A DNA stretch of 20,215 bases. Source: Onchocerca volvulus. Taxonomy: Eukaryota > Nematoda > Chromadorea > Rhabditida > Onchocercidae. The stretch is taken from contig HG738190.1 of NCBI GenBank assembly GCA_000499405.2, positions 3,637 through 23,851 on the forward strand, read 5' to 3'. The translations under genes and the position numbers were made by a program. The notes beneath the pieces are model-generated. The model ran no database searches. It saw nothing but the letters and a program-made list of their open reading frames with translations, and was not told the DNA's origin. Shown piece after piece: positions 9,612 to 17,744 of this stretch; the stretch's first letter is position 1, and the number at the start of each line of letters is the position of its first letter.

Positions 9612-10123
9612 ATGCACTTTTTCAGTACTTTTTTTTTGGTTATCTGCATTGTTTTAGCGATTCAAGTAAGTTATTTAACAGGTTTTTAAGAATTTAAAAG
9701 GACGCAAAGGGTCCAAAAGAAAGGCGGAAATGCCATGACCACAAGGAATACAAGGTACGGAAGACGATAAAAAAAAAGATGGACTGCATGAATGGAAAGT
9801 TTGAGAGAGATAAAGGAGGTATAGAACTAGTGGGAAACATAAGACAACCCAGCAAAGTATTAAATATGTGTTAATTTTATTTTCAGGCATGCGGTCCATC
9901 ACAAATGGATGGAGAGGAAGGGCCGCCAGGGCCAGATGGTCAAGATGGAATTCGAGGAGATCCAGGACCGAAGGGCGCTAAAGGTCCAAAAGGAAAAAAA
10001 GGAATCGAAGGACCACAAGGTTTACAAGGTCCGGAAGGCGATAAGGGCAAAACTGGACCGAGTGGACTGAAAGGTTTGAGAGGAATACAAGGAGAAGAAG
10101 GAGCCATTGGAGTGGGAAGATAG
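9612..10123 (+). CDS. Small secreted collagen, two exons (9,612-9,665; 9,887-10,123)
   Basis: Predicted structural protein for the extracellular matrix or cuticle. Exon 1 encodes a signal peptide (MHFFSTFFLVICIVLAIQ) and ends in phase 0 at a GTAAGT donor (9,666). Exon 2 follows ttttcag (ending 9,886) and begins ACGPSQMD, then 23 uninterrupted Gly-X-Y triplets to GVGR and TAG at 10,121. The mature chain would have one Cys just before the triple helix and no C-terminal Cys or non-collagen domain. The total is 97 residues, against roughly 280-330 for ordinary nematode cuticle collagens. It could be a real mini-collagen or a 3'-truncated gene whose frame still happens to be intact. Gly is kept at every third position, which suggests recent selection. 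An ATG at 9,501 would extend the N-terminus by 37 residues; I prefer 9,612. The minus-strand frame at 9,940-10,158 is its shadow. Confidence 0.8.
9666..9886 (+). other. Intron of the collagen gene (221 bp)
   Basis: The ends are GTAAGTTA and ttttattttcag, both good nematode splice sites. Joining the exons keeps phase 0 and brings the signal peptide directly onto ACGPS and the Gly-X-Y run. Most of the intron is occupied by a decayed copy of exon 2. Confidence 0.8.
9695..9851 (+). pseudogene. Decayed copy of the collagen Gly-X-Y exon inside its own intron
   Basis: 9,700-9,801 aligns without gaps to 9,974-10,075 (offset exactly 274). My hand count is 68 identical bases of 102. In the exon's frame it reads GRKGSKRKAEMP, a stop (TGA where the exon has GGA), then PQGIQGTEDDKKKDG. 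K, P and Q positions match, but many of the required glycines are replaced by Arg, Glu, Asp, Lys or Val. Similarity continues with small gaps to gtgggaa and a little past the exon's stop codon (cataagacaac against atagaagcaac). It is a former coding segment, now intronic and free of constraint. Confidence 0.85.
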
Positions 10124-10424
10124 AAGCAACGGCTAATGGAATTTATCGGAAATAACAAACATCCCCTCTCAATCGTATCGATTTTTCATAAGCGAGTTGT
10201 TGCTGTGATATTTTCACTATTTCACGAAATCCATACACCTGAAATCAACTTTATTTATGAATATTGAAATATCAAATTTGAATTTGAGAGAAAAAAAAAT
10301 CAAACCTTGCATACTTTCAAATCACAATCTCGTTGCTTTCATTTTAAGGATAATATTTTCTTGAAACTGAAACGATGAAGAAATGAATAGTACTCCTTGT
10401 CTGCCAAGTACGGCATTGTTGCAT
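10124..10424. other. 3' flank of the collagen gene
   Basis: No second collagen exon or Cys-rich C-terminal domain is found in any + frame. No AATAAA occurs close to the stop; the nearest on + is at 10,544-10,549. The 3' UTR end is therefore uncertain. Confidence 0.45.
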
Positions 10425-10500
10425 AAATTATGAGCTAATCAAAAATTGCATAATTACATAAACGACTGCATAATTGCATAATCGAATTTGCATAATTAAA
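10425..10500. repeat. Short degenerate repeat of (t)tgcataatt
   Basis: tgcataa recurs about six times (tgcataaatt, tgcataatta, tgcataattg, tgcataatcg, tgcataatta) at uneven spacing, separated by short variable pieces such as acataaacgac. It looks like a young, unstable low-complexity array. No function is inferred. Confidence 0.7.
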
Positions 10501-10632
10501 CGGAAACTGCAAATTTGCTCATAGCTTCCGTTTCGCTTGCAATAATAAAAAAGCTGAGTCATCCTTGCATCAAAAAAGGAAATATTCATCTGCTTGCATA
10601 TGAATAAATCAAAGAAAAATCAAGAAAGAGTA

Positions 10633-10813
10633 ACAAACCATTATGAAATACAAGCGTCTTATTCCATTTGGAATAAGTAGGCTGCTTACAAAATTGCATC
10701 AAGTAAGCATAAAATTAAATAAATTGTTGAGGAAATATCAAAAACAACAATTAAAAGTTACAAAAATGATTTTGAATTAGAAAGTCGATATCATGAATCT
10801 CTCGGGATTTCCA
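10633..10813 (+). repeat. Dispersed repeat, copy 2
   Basis: It aligns along about 180 bp with copy 3 (19,023-19,198). Shared blocks are ttatga, cgtctta, ttggaataagt, ggctgctta, a run like attaa..aa, ttgag.aaatatcaaaaa, ttacaaaaatg, gaatta, gatatcat.aatctc and gggattt/ggaattt. A hairpin at 10,658-10,677 (cttattcc/ggaataag, 4-nt loop) is perfect here. Copy 1 matches only the 3' half. No coding potential is conserved. It may be part of an LTR or a short non-autonomous element. Confidence 0.75.
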
Positions 10814-11042
10814 ACAGCATTTCTTTATTCCATGAAATGTAAATTATAATGCAGAAAACTAGTTTATTTGCTTACTAAATTATAATAATATCAATTTCTG
10901 CGCAGCTGTTTACAGTCTTCAGAGTTTGTAATTTCTATTACATTGAATAGTCTACGAGAGTCGCTGACAAGTATAACTATCATTATCATCATCCTATAAT
11001 ACAATCAAAATCTTTCATTAGTTGATTTTATTCAATTTTCAG

Positions 11043-11225
11043 TCTGGTAAAATTATCGGTATAATCATGCTAGATTTACAAATTGAATAACCGGCAGTTT
11101 ACGGCTATTATATTTGTTATGGAAAAAGATTTGTGGAAAATTTTCGTTACGATTTGGAACTTGGTGCAGATAAATTATCTAATGAAGTCTCCTATGACGA
11201 TTTTTATTCGTCGCAATTGCATTAA
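11043..11225 (+). pseudogene. Exon-like fragment, faintly transthyretin-like; unrecognised
   Basis: A strong acceptor (ttcaattttcag) ends at 11,042. The frame from 11,043 reads SGKIIGIIMLDLQIE, one TAA (11,088-11,090), then 44 codons from PAVYGYYICYGKRF to ADKLSNEVSYDDFYSSQLH and a stop at 11,223. The order GK - PA - DxxxxxDKL - xDDF has a loose likeness to the nematode transthyretin-like family (GK.LC...PA...DPDD.L....D.G.F). The characteristic later Cys motifs are not seen, so this is only a hint. The internal stop suggests decay. Confidence 0.22.
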
Positions 11226-12124
11226 ACGAAGAATTAATTTATAAAAGATAATACAGTTGATAATTTGAATTGCATTTGTTAATAGAGATGTGAGCTGCAG
11301 CTGCTGGAATTAAGAGACAGAATTTGATGAAGTCTGGAAGCATCACTCGTAAAAACCAGTAAGAGCAAAGTAGCGAAATAGGATGCTTTAGCAGATAACG
11401 AGTATTTAGTTACATTTCTGATTTCGATGATCATACTGGCGAAAAAATTTAATGTTCGTAGTTTTGGATTGTGGATTGCTTCTTGCTATTATGACTCCAC
11501 TAGATCAATAATAGCCTTTATTGGGTTTAATACGATATTATACAAAACATCGTATTTTTACAGTAATAAAATTTAAGTGGAAAATAGTATTTAGAAAAGA
11601 ATTTAAAAAATTTTTTGGAGCATTACAGATATAAGGGCAAAACTGCATCTATTTTTCGGAAATAAAATGTTAAGCAAAGTTTCCTTATCTTGAAGTGGAA
11701 GTAGTATTTTTTACATAAATAAAACTGCTTGCACGATGCTTTCATTAGAACTACGGAAGCAATATGAGTTTGTATTTATAACTTTTTTATTTAGATGGAT
11801 TTTTTTCTTTTTTAAATTTTGCTGAAGTTTTTGAATTTCTTATGGTATGTATTTATTATCTGCCTTGTTTTTTTTTTTTAATGCTAAATTGAATTCTTAG
11901 GAATTCATTTTGAAGTGACTAAGGAGGCTCATGTTGGTTTGAGTTTGGTTTTTTTTTCTGTTGTTTTGTTTTTTTTTTCTAGTTCGAGGTTGCAATTTTT
12001 ATTGTTTTTAATTCAAACAGATTTTCATAGCATTTGTCCTTTTTTTTCTTTTTTTTTTTTTTTTTTTTTTATGTTTTTTGATTTTATACAGATTAATAAT
12101 TTGGTGATTTGGGTAAAATGATAA
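11226..12124. other. AT-rich region with long T runs; no gene supported
   Basis: From about 11,780 to 12,080 the + strand is dominated by T homopolymers, including about 20 consecutive T at 12,051-12,070. The frame at 11,915-12,121 is only F-rich translation of this tract. Nothing else in the stretch has a recognisable motif or splice structure. Confidence 0.5.
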
Positions 12125-12388
12125 ATAAAAGATAATCAGTTTGAATATTCTCTACGTTGTGATAACTTTTCCTTTTGTTATTGTCTTTCCCTTTTTCACT
12201 CCACCATCGCTGTTGCTCTTGCTAAATGTCGCTTGTGCTGTAATAACCGCCATCGAGGTAATAGGATTGAATTGCTAGCTGATACAGGTTTTAAAGACAC
12301 GATGTTGAAAAGAATGCTCCCGCTGAAGGCACTAATCCAGAAAAAAACTATTCTCTGTCCAATCGAAAAACACTCTTCATATGGTTAA
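12125..12388 (+). other. Open frame of 87 codons, unrecognised
   Basis: The frame is open between a stop at 12,122-12,124 and TAA at 12,386-12,388. Its centre is the best part: KCRLCCNNRHRGNRIELLAD followed by TGFKDTMLKRMLPLKALI. The LLADTG string recalls the D-T-G of retroviral-type aspartic proteases, but the residues around it (F after G, no following S/T-rich part) do not fit well. There is no early ATG and no clear acceptor. It may be a decayed gene piece or chance. Confidence 0.2.
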
Positions 12389-12920
12389 TTCTTGGTCTTG
12401 ATTTTGGATGATGTCTTACAACACAATAATCATAGAAAGAATTGATTATCAGGATAAAGGATGAGAAAATGCTCGCAACATTCAGTCCTTGTAATATTCC
12501 TGACAAAAAATTCTTAACCGATCATAGGTGCACATATTTCTAATTACAGAACAACAACAGTCAAACACGAATTTAGATGGCTTTCTAAAAGTTGGTCGTA
12601 GGTTTGAAAATTATGTTGGCTGATTAGCTAATTAGGTGATTCCCTAATTTAAACTCTTTAGCTTAACCAGAATGCTAAAAATCGCAGCATTTCAACTTGC
12701 AGAAACTGCCTTTTCAGAGTTTGGATTCTGTTGATTTGTACAAAATATTCAGAAAATATACTCGAAATTCTGTCAGATTTTTTCTCAGTTACATGGGTGC
12801 ACTGGATTACGACATATAACAGCAAGCAGACAGCTGATTAATGAGTATAGCAAAATCGTCGAAATCAAAAGATTGTTTTTTTTTTTTTTTCTAACCAACT
12901 GAATATATTCCAGGAATTAA

Positions 12921-13148
12921 CATAGATCTCAACATTTCATAGATTCACGTAAACTGTACAAGAAATTGGAAGATAGCAAAAGCCTTTGTTCCGAGACAAG
13001 GAAAAATTATTCACTGTTTGAGAAATATTACCAAATTCCACTAGACAGAATACCACATTTTATAAAATATTTCGGTTTTATTGACAGATCCAGAAATGAG
13101 TTGGAATATACTTACAATTTTGCAGAACGTCATAATAGAAGAAAATAA
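12921..13148 (+). other. Exon-like open frame of 75 codons, unrecognised
   Basis: A poly-T tract and an acceptor (atattccag, ending 12,913) lie just upstream, but the frame itself opens after a TAA at 12,918-12,920. It reads through KLYKKLEDSKSLCSETRKN, YQIPLDRIPHFIKYFGFIDR and ELEYTYNFAERHNRRK to TAA at 13,146. Charged and polar composition unlike its T-rich surroundings makes it look like real coding sequence, past or present. I do not recognise a family. The minus-strand frame at 13,078-13,269 is a shadow. Confidence 0.3.
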
Positions 13149-13759
13149 TATAAACATTAGGGCTAATCTGTGCACCGAACTGAACAATAAAAAAATATTT
13201 TAACGATTTATGTATTAGGATTATTGACAATTTCAGAAAACTTGGAAGTAAATATATTATTCTGGACATTTCATATAAATCTGATTAACAAGAAAAACAA
13301 TTTACTTATTATTGAAATCAGAGACATTACATATAACTCTAAAGTTTGATATACTGAGAATTTTGGGATTGAAACAATTGCGAATACAAAAATATCTTGG
13401 TTATCTCGGTATTTTCATATTGTAGAATGTTTCGGTCATTCCGCTTTTCTCGAGTGAAGAACGTTAAATATTTCAAAAATAATTAATTTAGAATTATAAT
13501 GAAGAGAATTCGTCCCATAATTTTTTCTTGATTAGCGAATGTTCCTTGCCCATCCTTTCTAAGGAACATTATTGTATTGGAATAGCAGTAATTCCTTTAA
13601 TTACAATTTCCATTCTTTCAGAAGATTTACGATAAATTAAAGATGTAAATAAATTAGATATTAATTTGATAACGATTTTCATTATTGACATGCAAGAATA
13701 CTCATATATCGAAATTGACCAGCTTACACCATGTTGTCAATTTCGGTAATTCTTTTATT
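13149..13759. other. AT-rich region with nothing recognised
   Basis: I find no splice-bounded frame, repeat or RNA signal here beyond short A/T runs. Confidence 0.5.
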
Positions 13760-14470
13760 ATTTGTGCACCTTCACCAAATCCGTTTTCAAATTTTCTGCT
13801 AACTCTTTTACCAATCAACTAATTTTTTCCAGAGATGTTCCGATTTCAACTCTTTAATAGCCGCATTGAGTATTTCTCGATTTTGAATCAGTATTTCCAC
13901 TTTTGCATTAGATCTTTCGATTTCGAATTTGTTCATCAAATGGGCTTCGAATTCGAAATCTGGATATTTTTTTTTTCATAAAGACCATTAAATCTTTTGA
14001 CTATTATGTCGTTCTATTCTAATAATTATTTCGCCGCTAGAGCTGGATTACCAATTGATAGCCATTGTATCAATAATAACAGGTTATTTTGATTCTGATA
14101 ACTCTTTCATATATTACATCGATAGCAGAACTCTAGTTCTGAACGATGTATGAATTTTACGCTTTCTGGATTAGTTAATTTTTCCGAACTTATTTCTGCC
14201 ATAAACAATTGATCTTTTGAGGAGAAGTCCACCTGATTATGGGCGTAAAAGTCCATTATCTAAAAGGTTGTAAAAATATTATCTGAATTGCTACAAGAGT
14301 TAATGCTTGTGCGATTTTTTAAAAGATTGGAAAATGTTCAATAGCTTCTTTGTTCATCTGCCTACCGTTGCTCACCAAGCTTAACTTCAACAGTAATAAT
14401 TGCAGACTCATTCCTATATAAATCCTCCATTCTTATAATCATGTCTATGTCTAATGTCTCCATTATAAAA
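13760..14470 (-). pseudogene. Decayed coding-like region on the minus strand, unrecognised
   Basis: Three protein-like blocks lie in series, broken by stops and frame changes. From 14,463 downward: METLDIDMIIRMEDLYRNES then AIITVEVKLGEQR. From 14,256: MDFYAHNQVDFSSKDQLFMA and on for 49 codons to a cysteine pair (FCYRCN) and TGA at 14,107-14,109. From 13,936: MNKFEIERSNAKVEILIQNR continuing as a Leu/Lys/Glu-rich, coiled-coil-like helix to a TGG-TAA near 13,811, with KELAENLKTDLVKVHK just after. Composition is charged and mixed, unlike chance frames nearby. It could be a relic transposon protein or exons of a host gene. I cannot name a family. Confidence 0.35.
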
Positions 14471-15509
14471 ATAAATATTAGCGGCCATAACGAATCCTCT
14501 TAGTCCACTGCTTTAATTCGGTTGGACTCTTCGGACCTTCTTCCATTAATTTTTACCATTAATACGAATATAATAATTGTTCATCAAATCTTACGTTTCG
14601 AAAACTTTAAAAGACCCAGAAAAAACTTCTCTATTATTTATGAAATAAATTTTCAGTCTCCCAACTTTCATCTATAAATTCATCTATGAATTTTGTTATA
14701 ATACAGTTGCTGTAATAAACTATGTCATAAGTGAGCTTTTATCACATAATAATTCGTCCACACAAGCAAACAAATTCAATTTCTCTGAAGAAGAAAAAAC
14801 TTAAAGACGAATAATGGCCTGAAGGATTAATTATTCATAGGTTATCACATTTACTTCCTAATTTCTCCTCAAATTTTCCACTTTTGTCAATGGAACTATC
14901 TGATTAGATCAATATTAATTTGCACATTGTATTTCCCAACTTAAGTGTTTCCTGTTAATTTGTTAGTTAGTTAGTTAATGTTAAAATTTTTGCTTCATTT
15001 TTTTAAATTTCTTCGGAAGGTAATGAGCCATTTTTCATACATACAAAAAACTTCACTATTTAAATAACAACTTTTGTAAAATTTACCTTATCATCAGATT
15101 CATGCATAATTCTTACTGGAAAACGAAGGGAATCGATGCCATTCAATGCTTCTGCAAGTTTGAAAATATCGTTTTTTTTTTTAACTTCGGAAAAATTAGG
15201 TTTTACTTTTAAAAAAAAAAAAGGTTAATTTAATAAAAGAAATATCAGCAGAAATTGAAAGGATTTTGGAGAGGATAAATATAGCTGAAAATTCAAATGG
15301 ATTAATTTATCTGACAGATTTGCCGAAACCTGTCAGATTAATTTTTTGATTATGTCGGGAAACAAAGTGTCGACATAATCCAAATGTTGTTAGTAATAAA
15401 AATTTGTAATCTCATAGAAGTAAGCCATTTATTCATATTGCGCACAAGAGCTCTTTGTTTCTTATCATTTTAATTGCCGACAATGTTTATTTGCTTTGTT
15501 TAAAAATTG
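14471..15509. other. AT-rich region with no gene identified
   Basis: Weak minus-strand continuations of the block downstream (for example TKFIDEFIDESWETENLFHK near 14,650-14,700) may belong to the same decayed gene. A ttagttagttag run lies at 14,965-14,977 and poly-T/poly-A runs near 15,170-15,220. A frame-poor interval otherwise. Confidence 0.45.
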
Positions 15510-15735
15510 TGAATGGCTATAATACATGTTATAAATGGTTGTAAAAATGCTGAAATGATTGTAAAACATGACAGTGTCTGGAATTTTGCAAGGATTAATA
15601 TCATGGTTTTTGTCTAAGGATTGTAAATGATTGTGGAATATGCCTAAAATTTCATAAGGATTTAATGTTATGCTCTTTATCCAAAGGATTGCAAGTGGTT
15701 ACAATCGTGTCAACTGTCGAATATTATAGGGATCA
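15510..15735 (+). repeat. Degenerate tandem repeat, units of very roughly 60-80 bp
   Basis: Segments beginning (a/g)gattgtaaa or ggattgcaa recur near 15,557, 15,619 and 15,686. Each is followed by a variable part with aatatg/aatttt and ends in gtctaag, tatccaaag or gatcaaag. Shorter echoes (aatggttgtaaaaatgc) lie just before. The units are strongly diverged. Position upstream of a TATA-like box and gag suggests U3 of an LTR, where repeated enhancer-like blocks are common. Confidence 0.5.
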
Positions 15736-16294
15736 AAGCTTTGTTCGTTGTTGAAAAGTTTTAAGCATCATTTATCTCTTACCCTTTATCCTTTTTTGTT
15801 GCTTAATGTGTGAAACTAAGCCCTATAGAGGATATAAAGGGGAACTTCCGGAGTAGAAGATCAATGCTTAAACATATTGGTAGGGGCGGCAGCAGTCATT
15901 TCAGTTTTCCTATACATCAAGGTCAGTGACGGGCTTCAGTGTCTGCAGCGTCAGCTTATCAGTACGAAGGGAATTGCATCAACAACAGGTTCTTTCACAT
16001 TCAATGGCACTAAGTAACAAGCCCAATAACAAACATCTCAACGGCAGCAAAAACAACAATCCATTAAAAAACCACTGCTGGTATTCTTTATATTCGCATC
16101 TTGTTCATTTTTCTTGTTCGCTATTGTAATGTTGCGACATTGTTTAGAATATCGCTCAAACTCAATAAAAGGATTGTTGACCTAGTCAAGTCACTGCAGC
16201 AAAAAGATCGCCCATATAATGATTTTAGAATCCCAAATTACAAATCAATCGAATCCGTTTTTCCTCTAACAGTTTTGTGATGCTATGAGCCGGG
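15736..16294 (+). promoter_or_regulatory. Candidate LTR/leader of the second + strand BEL/Pao copy
   Basis: tataaag at 15,833-15,839 could be the core promoter, and aataaa at 16,164-16,169 the polyadenylation signal of the R region. Gag starts at 16,295. The tail aataaaaggattgttga resembles aataaagttgttga at 4,168, at a similar distance before gag 1. No second LTR copy and no primer-binding site could be confirmed, so the LTR borders are unknown. The frame at 15,926-16,129 has no family signal and is probably leader sequence. Confidence 0.4.
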
Positions 16295-16740
16295 ATGCCA
16301 TCTACGATACTAGCAAGTTCTATCCCGGCAAAGAAAAGGATTCTGAAGCTTGTCAGTGAAGTACAAGAGATGATTGAAAGCCAGTAGATCAACAGATAGC
16401 AGATAATGAACTATGGGAAAAATACGGAAATCGAAAAGTATAATTGAGGATAAGATGGAAAGAATCGAGTTATACATAGACTTCCTTCAAAAGGTTTCAT
16501 CACAAAGACAAAAAAAAGAAGAATTGAAAAAGTACGCAAGAATGAGGAGACGAGCAGGGAATATTAAACTTAATCAATGAAACAAAGGAAGCAAGTGCAA
16601 GAAAAATGTTAAAGATGCAATTGAATGCTTATGAAGTAAAGGAAGCGATCCCTTAACTCAATCAGAAAAATAAATCAGACTGTTTGCCAAAAAACAGTAA
16701 ATTTGACTCAGTTATCACTGAGGTCATCAATGGAGACATT
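16295..16740 (+). pseudogene. BEL/Pao gag remnant 2 (N-terminal part)
   Basis: ATG at 16,295 gives MPSTILASSIPAKKRILKLV then SEVQEMIESQ and a stop. The spacing and residues match gag 1 (MST, then KKxxIxKLxxEVxxMI). Frame-shifted pieces continue as a charged helix (KEELKKYARMRRR) and LINETKEASARKM, equivalent to LINESKEAT in gag 1. It ends with KNSKFDSVITEVINGD, in the place where gag 1 has NLPQLPL and the family has LPxFxGD. Immediately after, the sequence becomes pol on the opposite strand, so the rest of gag is missing. Multiple stops show it is dead. Confidence 0.65.
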
Positions 16741-16744
16741 ATTC

Positions 16745-17570
16745 TTTTTCAATAGATTTTGTAGGAGTAATTTAAATCGGATCATCATAGGGATGAGGAA
16801 TCCAAAGGGGTCATGTAGAAGCTACAGAGTGTAAGACTGCTGTCTTAGTTGGTTCTTTTCCAGTCCATGGTATTGCTATTAACTGGATAGCGTCCAAACT
16901 GTAAAAATCTAATGCGACTCATTATTAATCTGAAAAAATGAAAGACAACCTTGAATAATTCCATCAGAATTACATGTATTCATTTACATTACATGCATCC
17001 AAACTTAGTCCCAATTAATGCCAAGCATTTTCTTCCTTTACATTCGCTCGATCCTATTCGACAATTCTGGTATTGAAGTCCTCGTCATGTGACAGGAATT
17101 CTCGGATATTCATTGCTGTTTCACCAAAAATGGATTTTGTTTATATTTCCGCAGGGCTTCTTCTGCATCCATTGCTGATAATGTGAAGTTATCAACATAG
17201 ATATTCTTTCTGATTTCCAGTGCAAGTTTGGTTGCATTGATTTCGAAGTAATGATTGAGCGCCGCTGATAGTAAAAAGGGTGAAGAGATTATTCCAAAGG
17301 AAACTCCTTTGAAACGATACCATTTTAGATTCTCTTCGGCAACTGCACCAGGAATATTTTTATACCAGAGAAACGTGGTACAGTTTTTGTTCAATGTATG
17401 GGGCTCCAGTTTTAGGAACGCGTTTTCTATTTTCTTCTATATTTTTGTTTCAACACATAATTTCGCATCTGTTTCACTTTATCAGTATATCAAACTTTAG
17501 AGTTACGGACATTCCCAATTTCCAAGAAAATCAAGTTATTCGATCTAGAGCCTTTTTACATGTAGTCTAG
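16745..17570 (-). pseudogene. BEL/Pao reverse transcriptase remnant 2 (best preserved)
   Basis: On the minus strand ENAFLKLEP (17,401-17,427) is RT motif A. Then come TTFLWYKNIPGAVAEENLKW, YRFKGVSFGIISSPFLLSAA and the active-site box YVDN at 17,188-17,199, all in one frame of 94 codons without stops. Shifted frames continue with MNIREFLSHDEDF (about 17,075-17,116) and HDPFGFLIPMMIRFKLLLQN (about 16,750-16,814), the conserved YDPLGLLxPxxxxxKxLLQ. RT is the polymerase of the element. The YVDN box keeps its Asp, but later stops and frameshifts make the protein non-functional. RNase H does not follow; gag on the opposite strand does. Confidence 0.93.
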
Positions 17571-17735
17571 ACTGCTTGGGTCTTCCTCTGTCAAAACTGA
17601 TAGTGAGGTTGACCGAAAAATGAGTACCTCCATTCACGATTTCACAACCAGAACGGTGCGTTTCGAATAAGCAGATAATCTATCCGCTGAATGCTTTTTG
17701 CACATCTTTAGAAGTTTTATTACCGATATCTTATA
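17558..17735 (+). pseudogene. BEL/Pao integrase core fragment on the + strand
   Basis: This 178-bp piece is homologous to the reverse complement of about 18,137-18,314. It reads LDCLGLPLSK near 17,566 and, in a shifted frame from 17,638, DFTTRTVRFE, a stop and ADNLSAECFLHIFRSF. The minus-strand copy has TTRATHLELADNLSAEYFLH at the same place. In the family this is the start of the DDE core (D-Y-x-G, then TTRAxHLExxxDxSxExFL). Only this block is present; neither the Zn-binding domain nor the end of the core flanks it on +. It comes from a different insertion or from an inversion. Confidence 0.82.
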
Positions 17736-17744
17736 AGTATTTCC

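Noticed and set aside
9940..10158. Proline-rich frame on the minus strand opposite the collagen exon
   Set aside because: Regular Gly-X-Y codons give an open Pro-rich antisense frame automatically. It is a shadow.
10425..10500. CRISPR-like array of tgcataatt units
   Set aside because: Units are too short, spacing is irregular and there are no defined spacers or cas genes.
11629..11644. ataagggcaaaactg identical to a piece of the collagen exon (about 10,041-10,055)
   Set aside because: The 15-base match does not extend on either side. In 20 kb of AT-rich sequence such a match can arise by chance.
11915..12121. 68-codon open frame on + as a membrane protein
   Set aside because: The hydrophobic run is just translation of long T homopolymers.
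12240..12330. LLADTG as an aspartic protease active site of a retroelement
   Set aside because: The residue after DTG is Phe, the downstream protease motifs are absent and no gag or RT is adjacent on this strand. It is kept only as an unrecognised frame.
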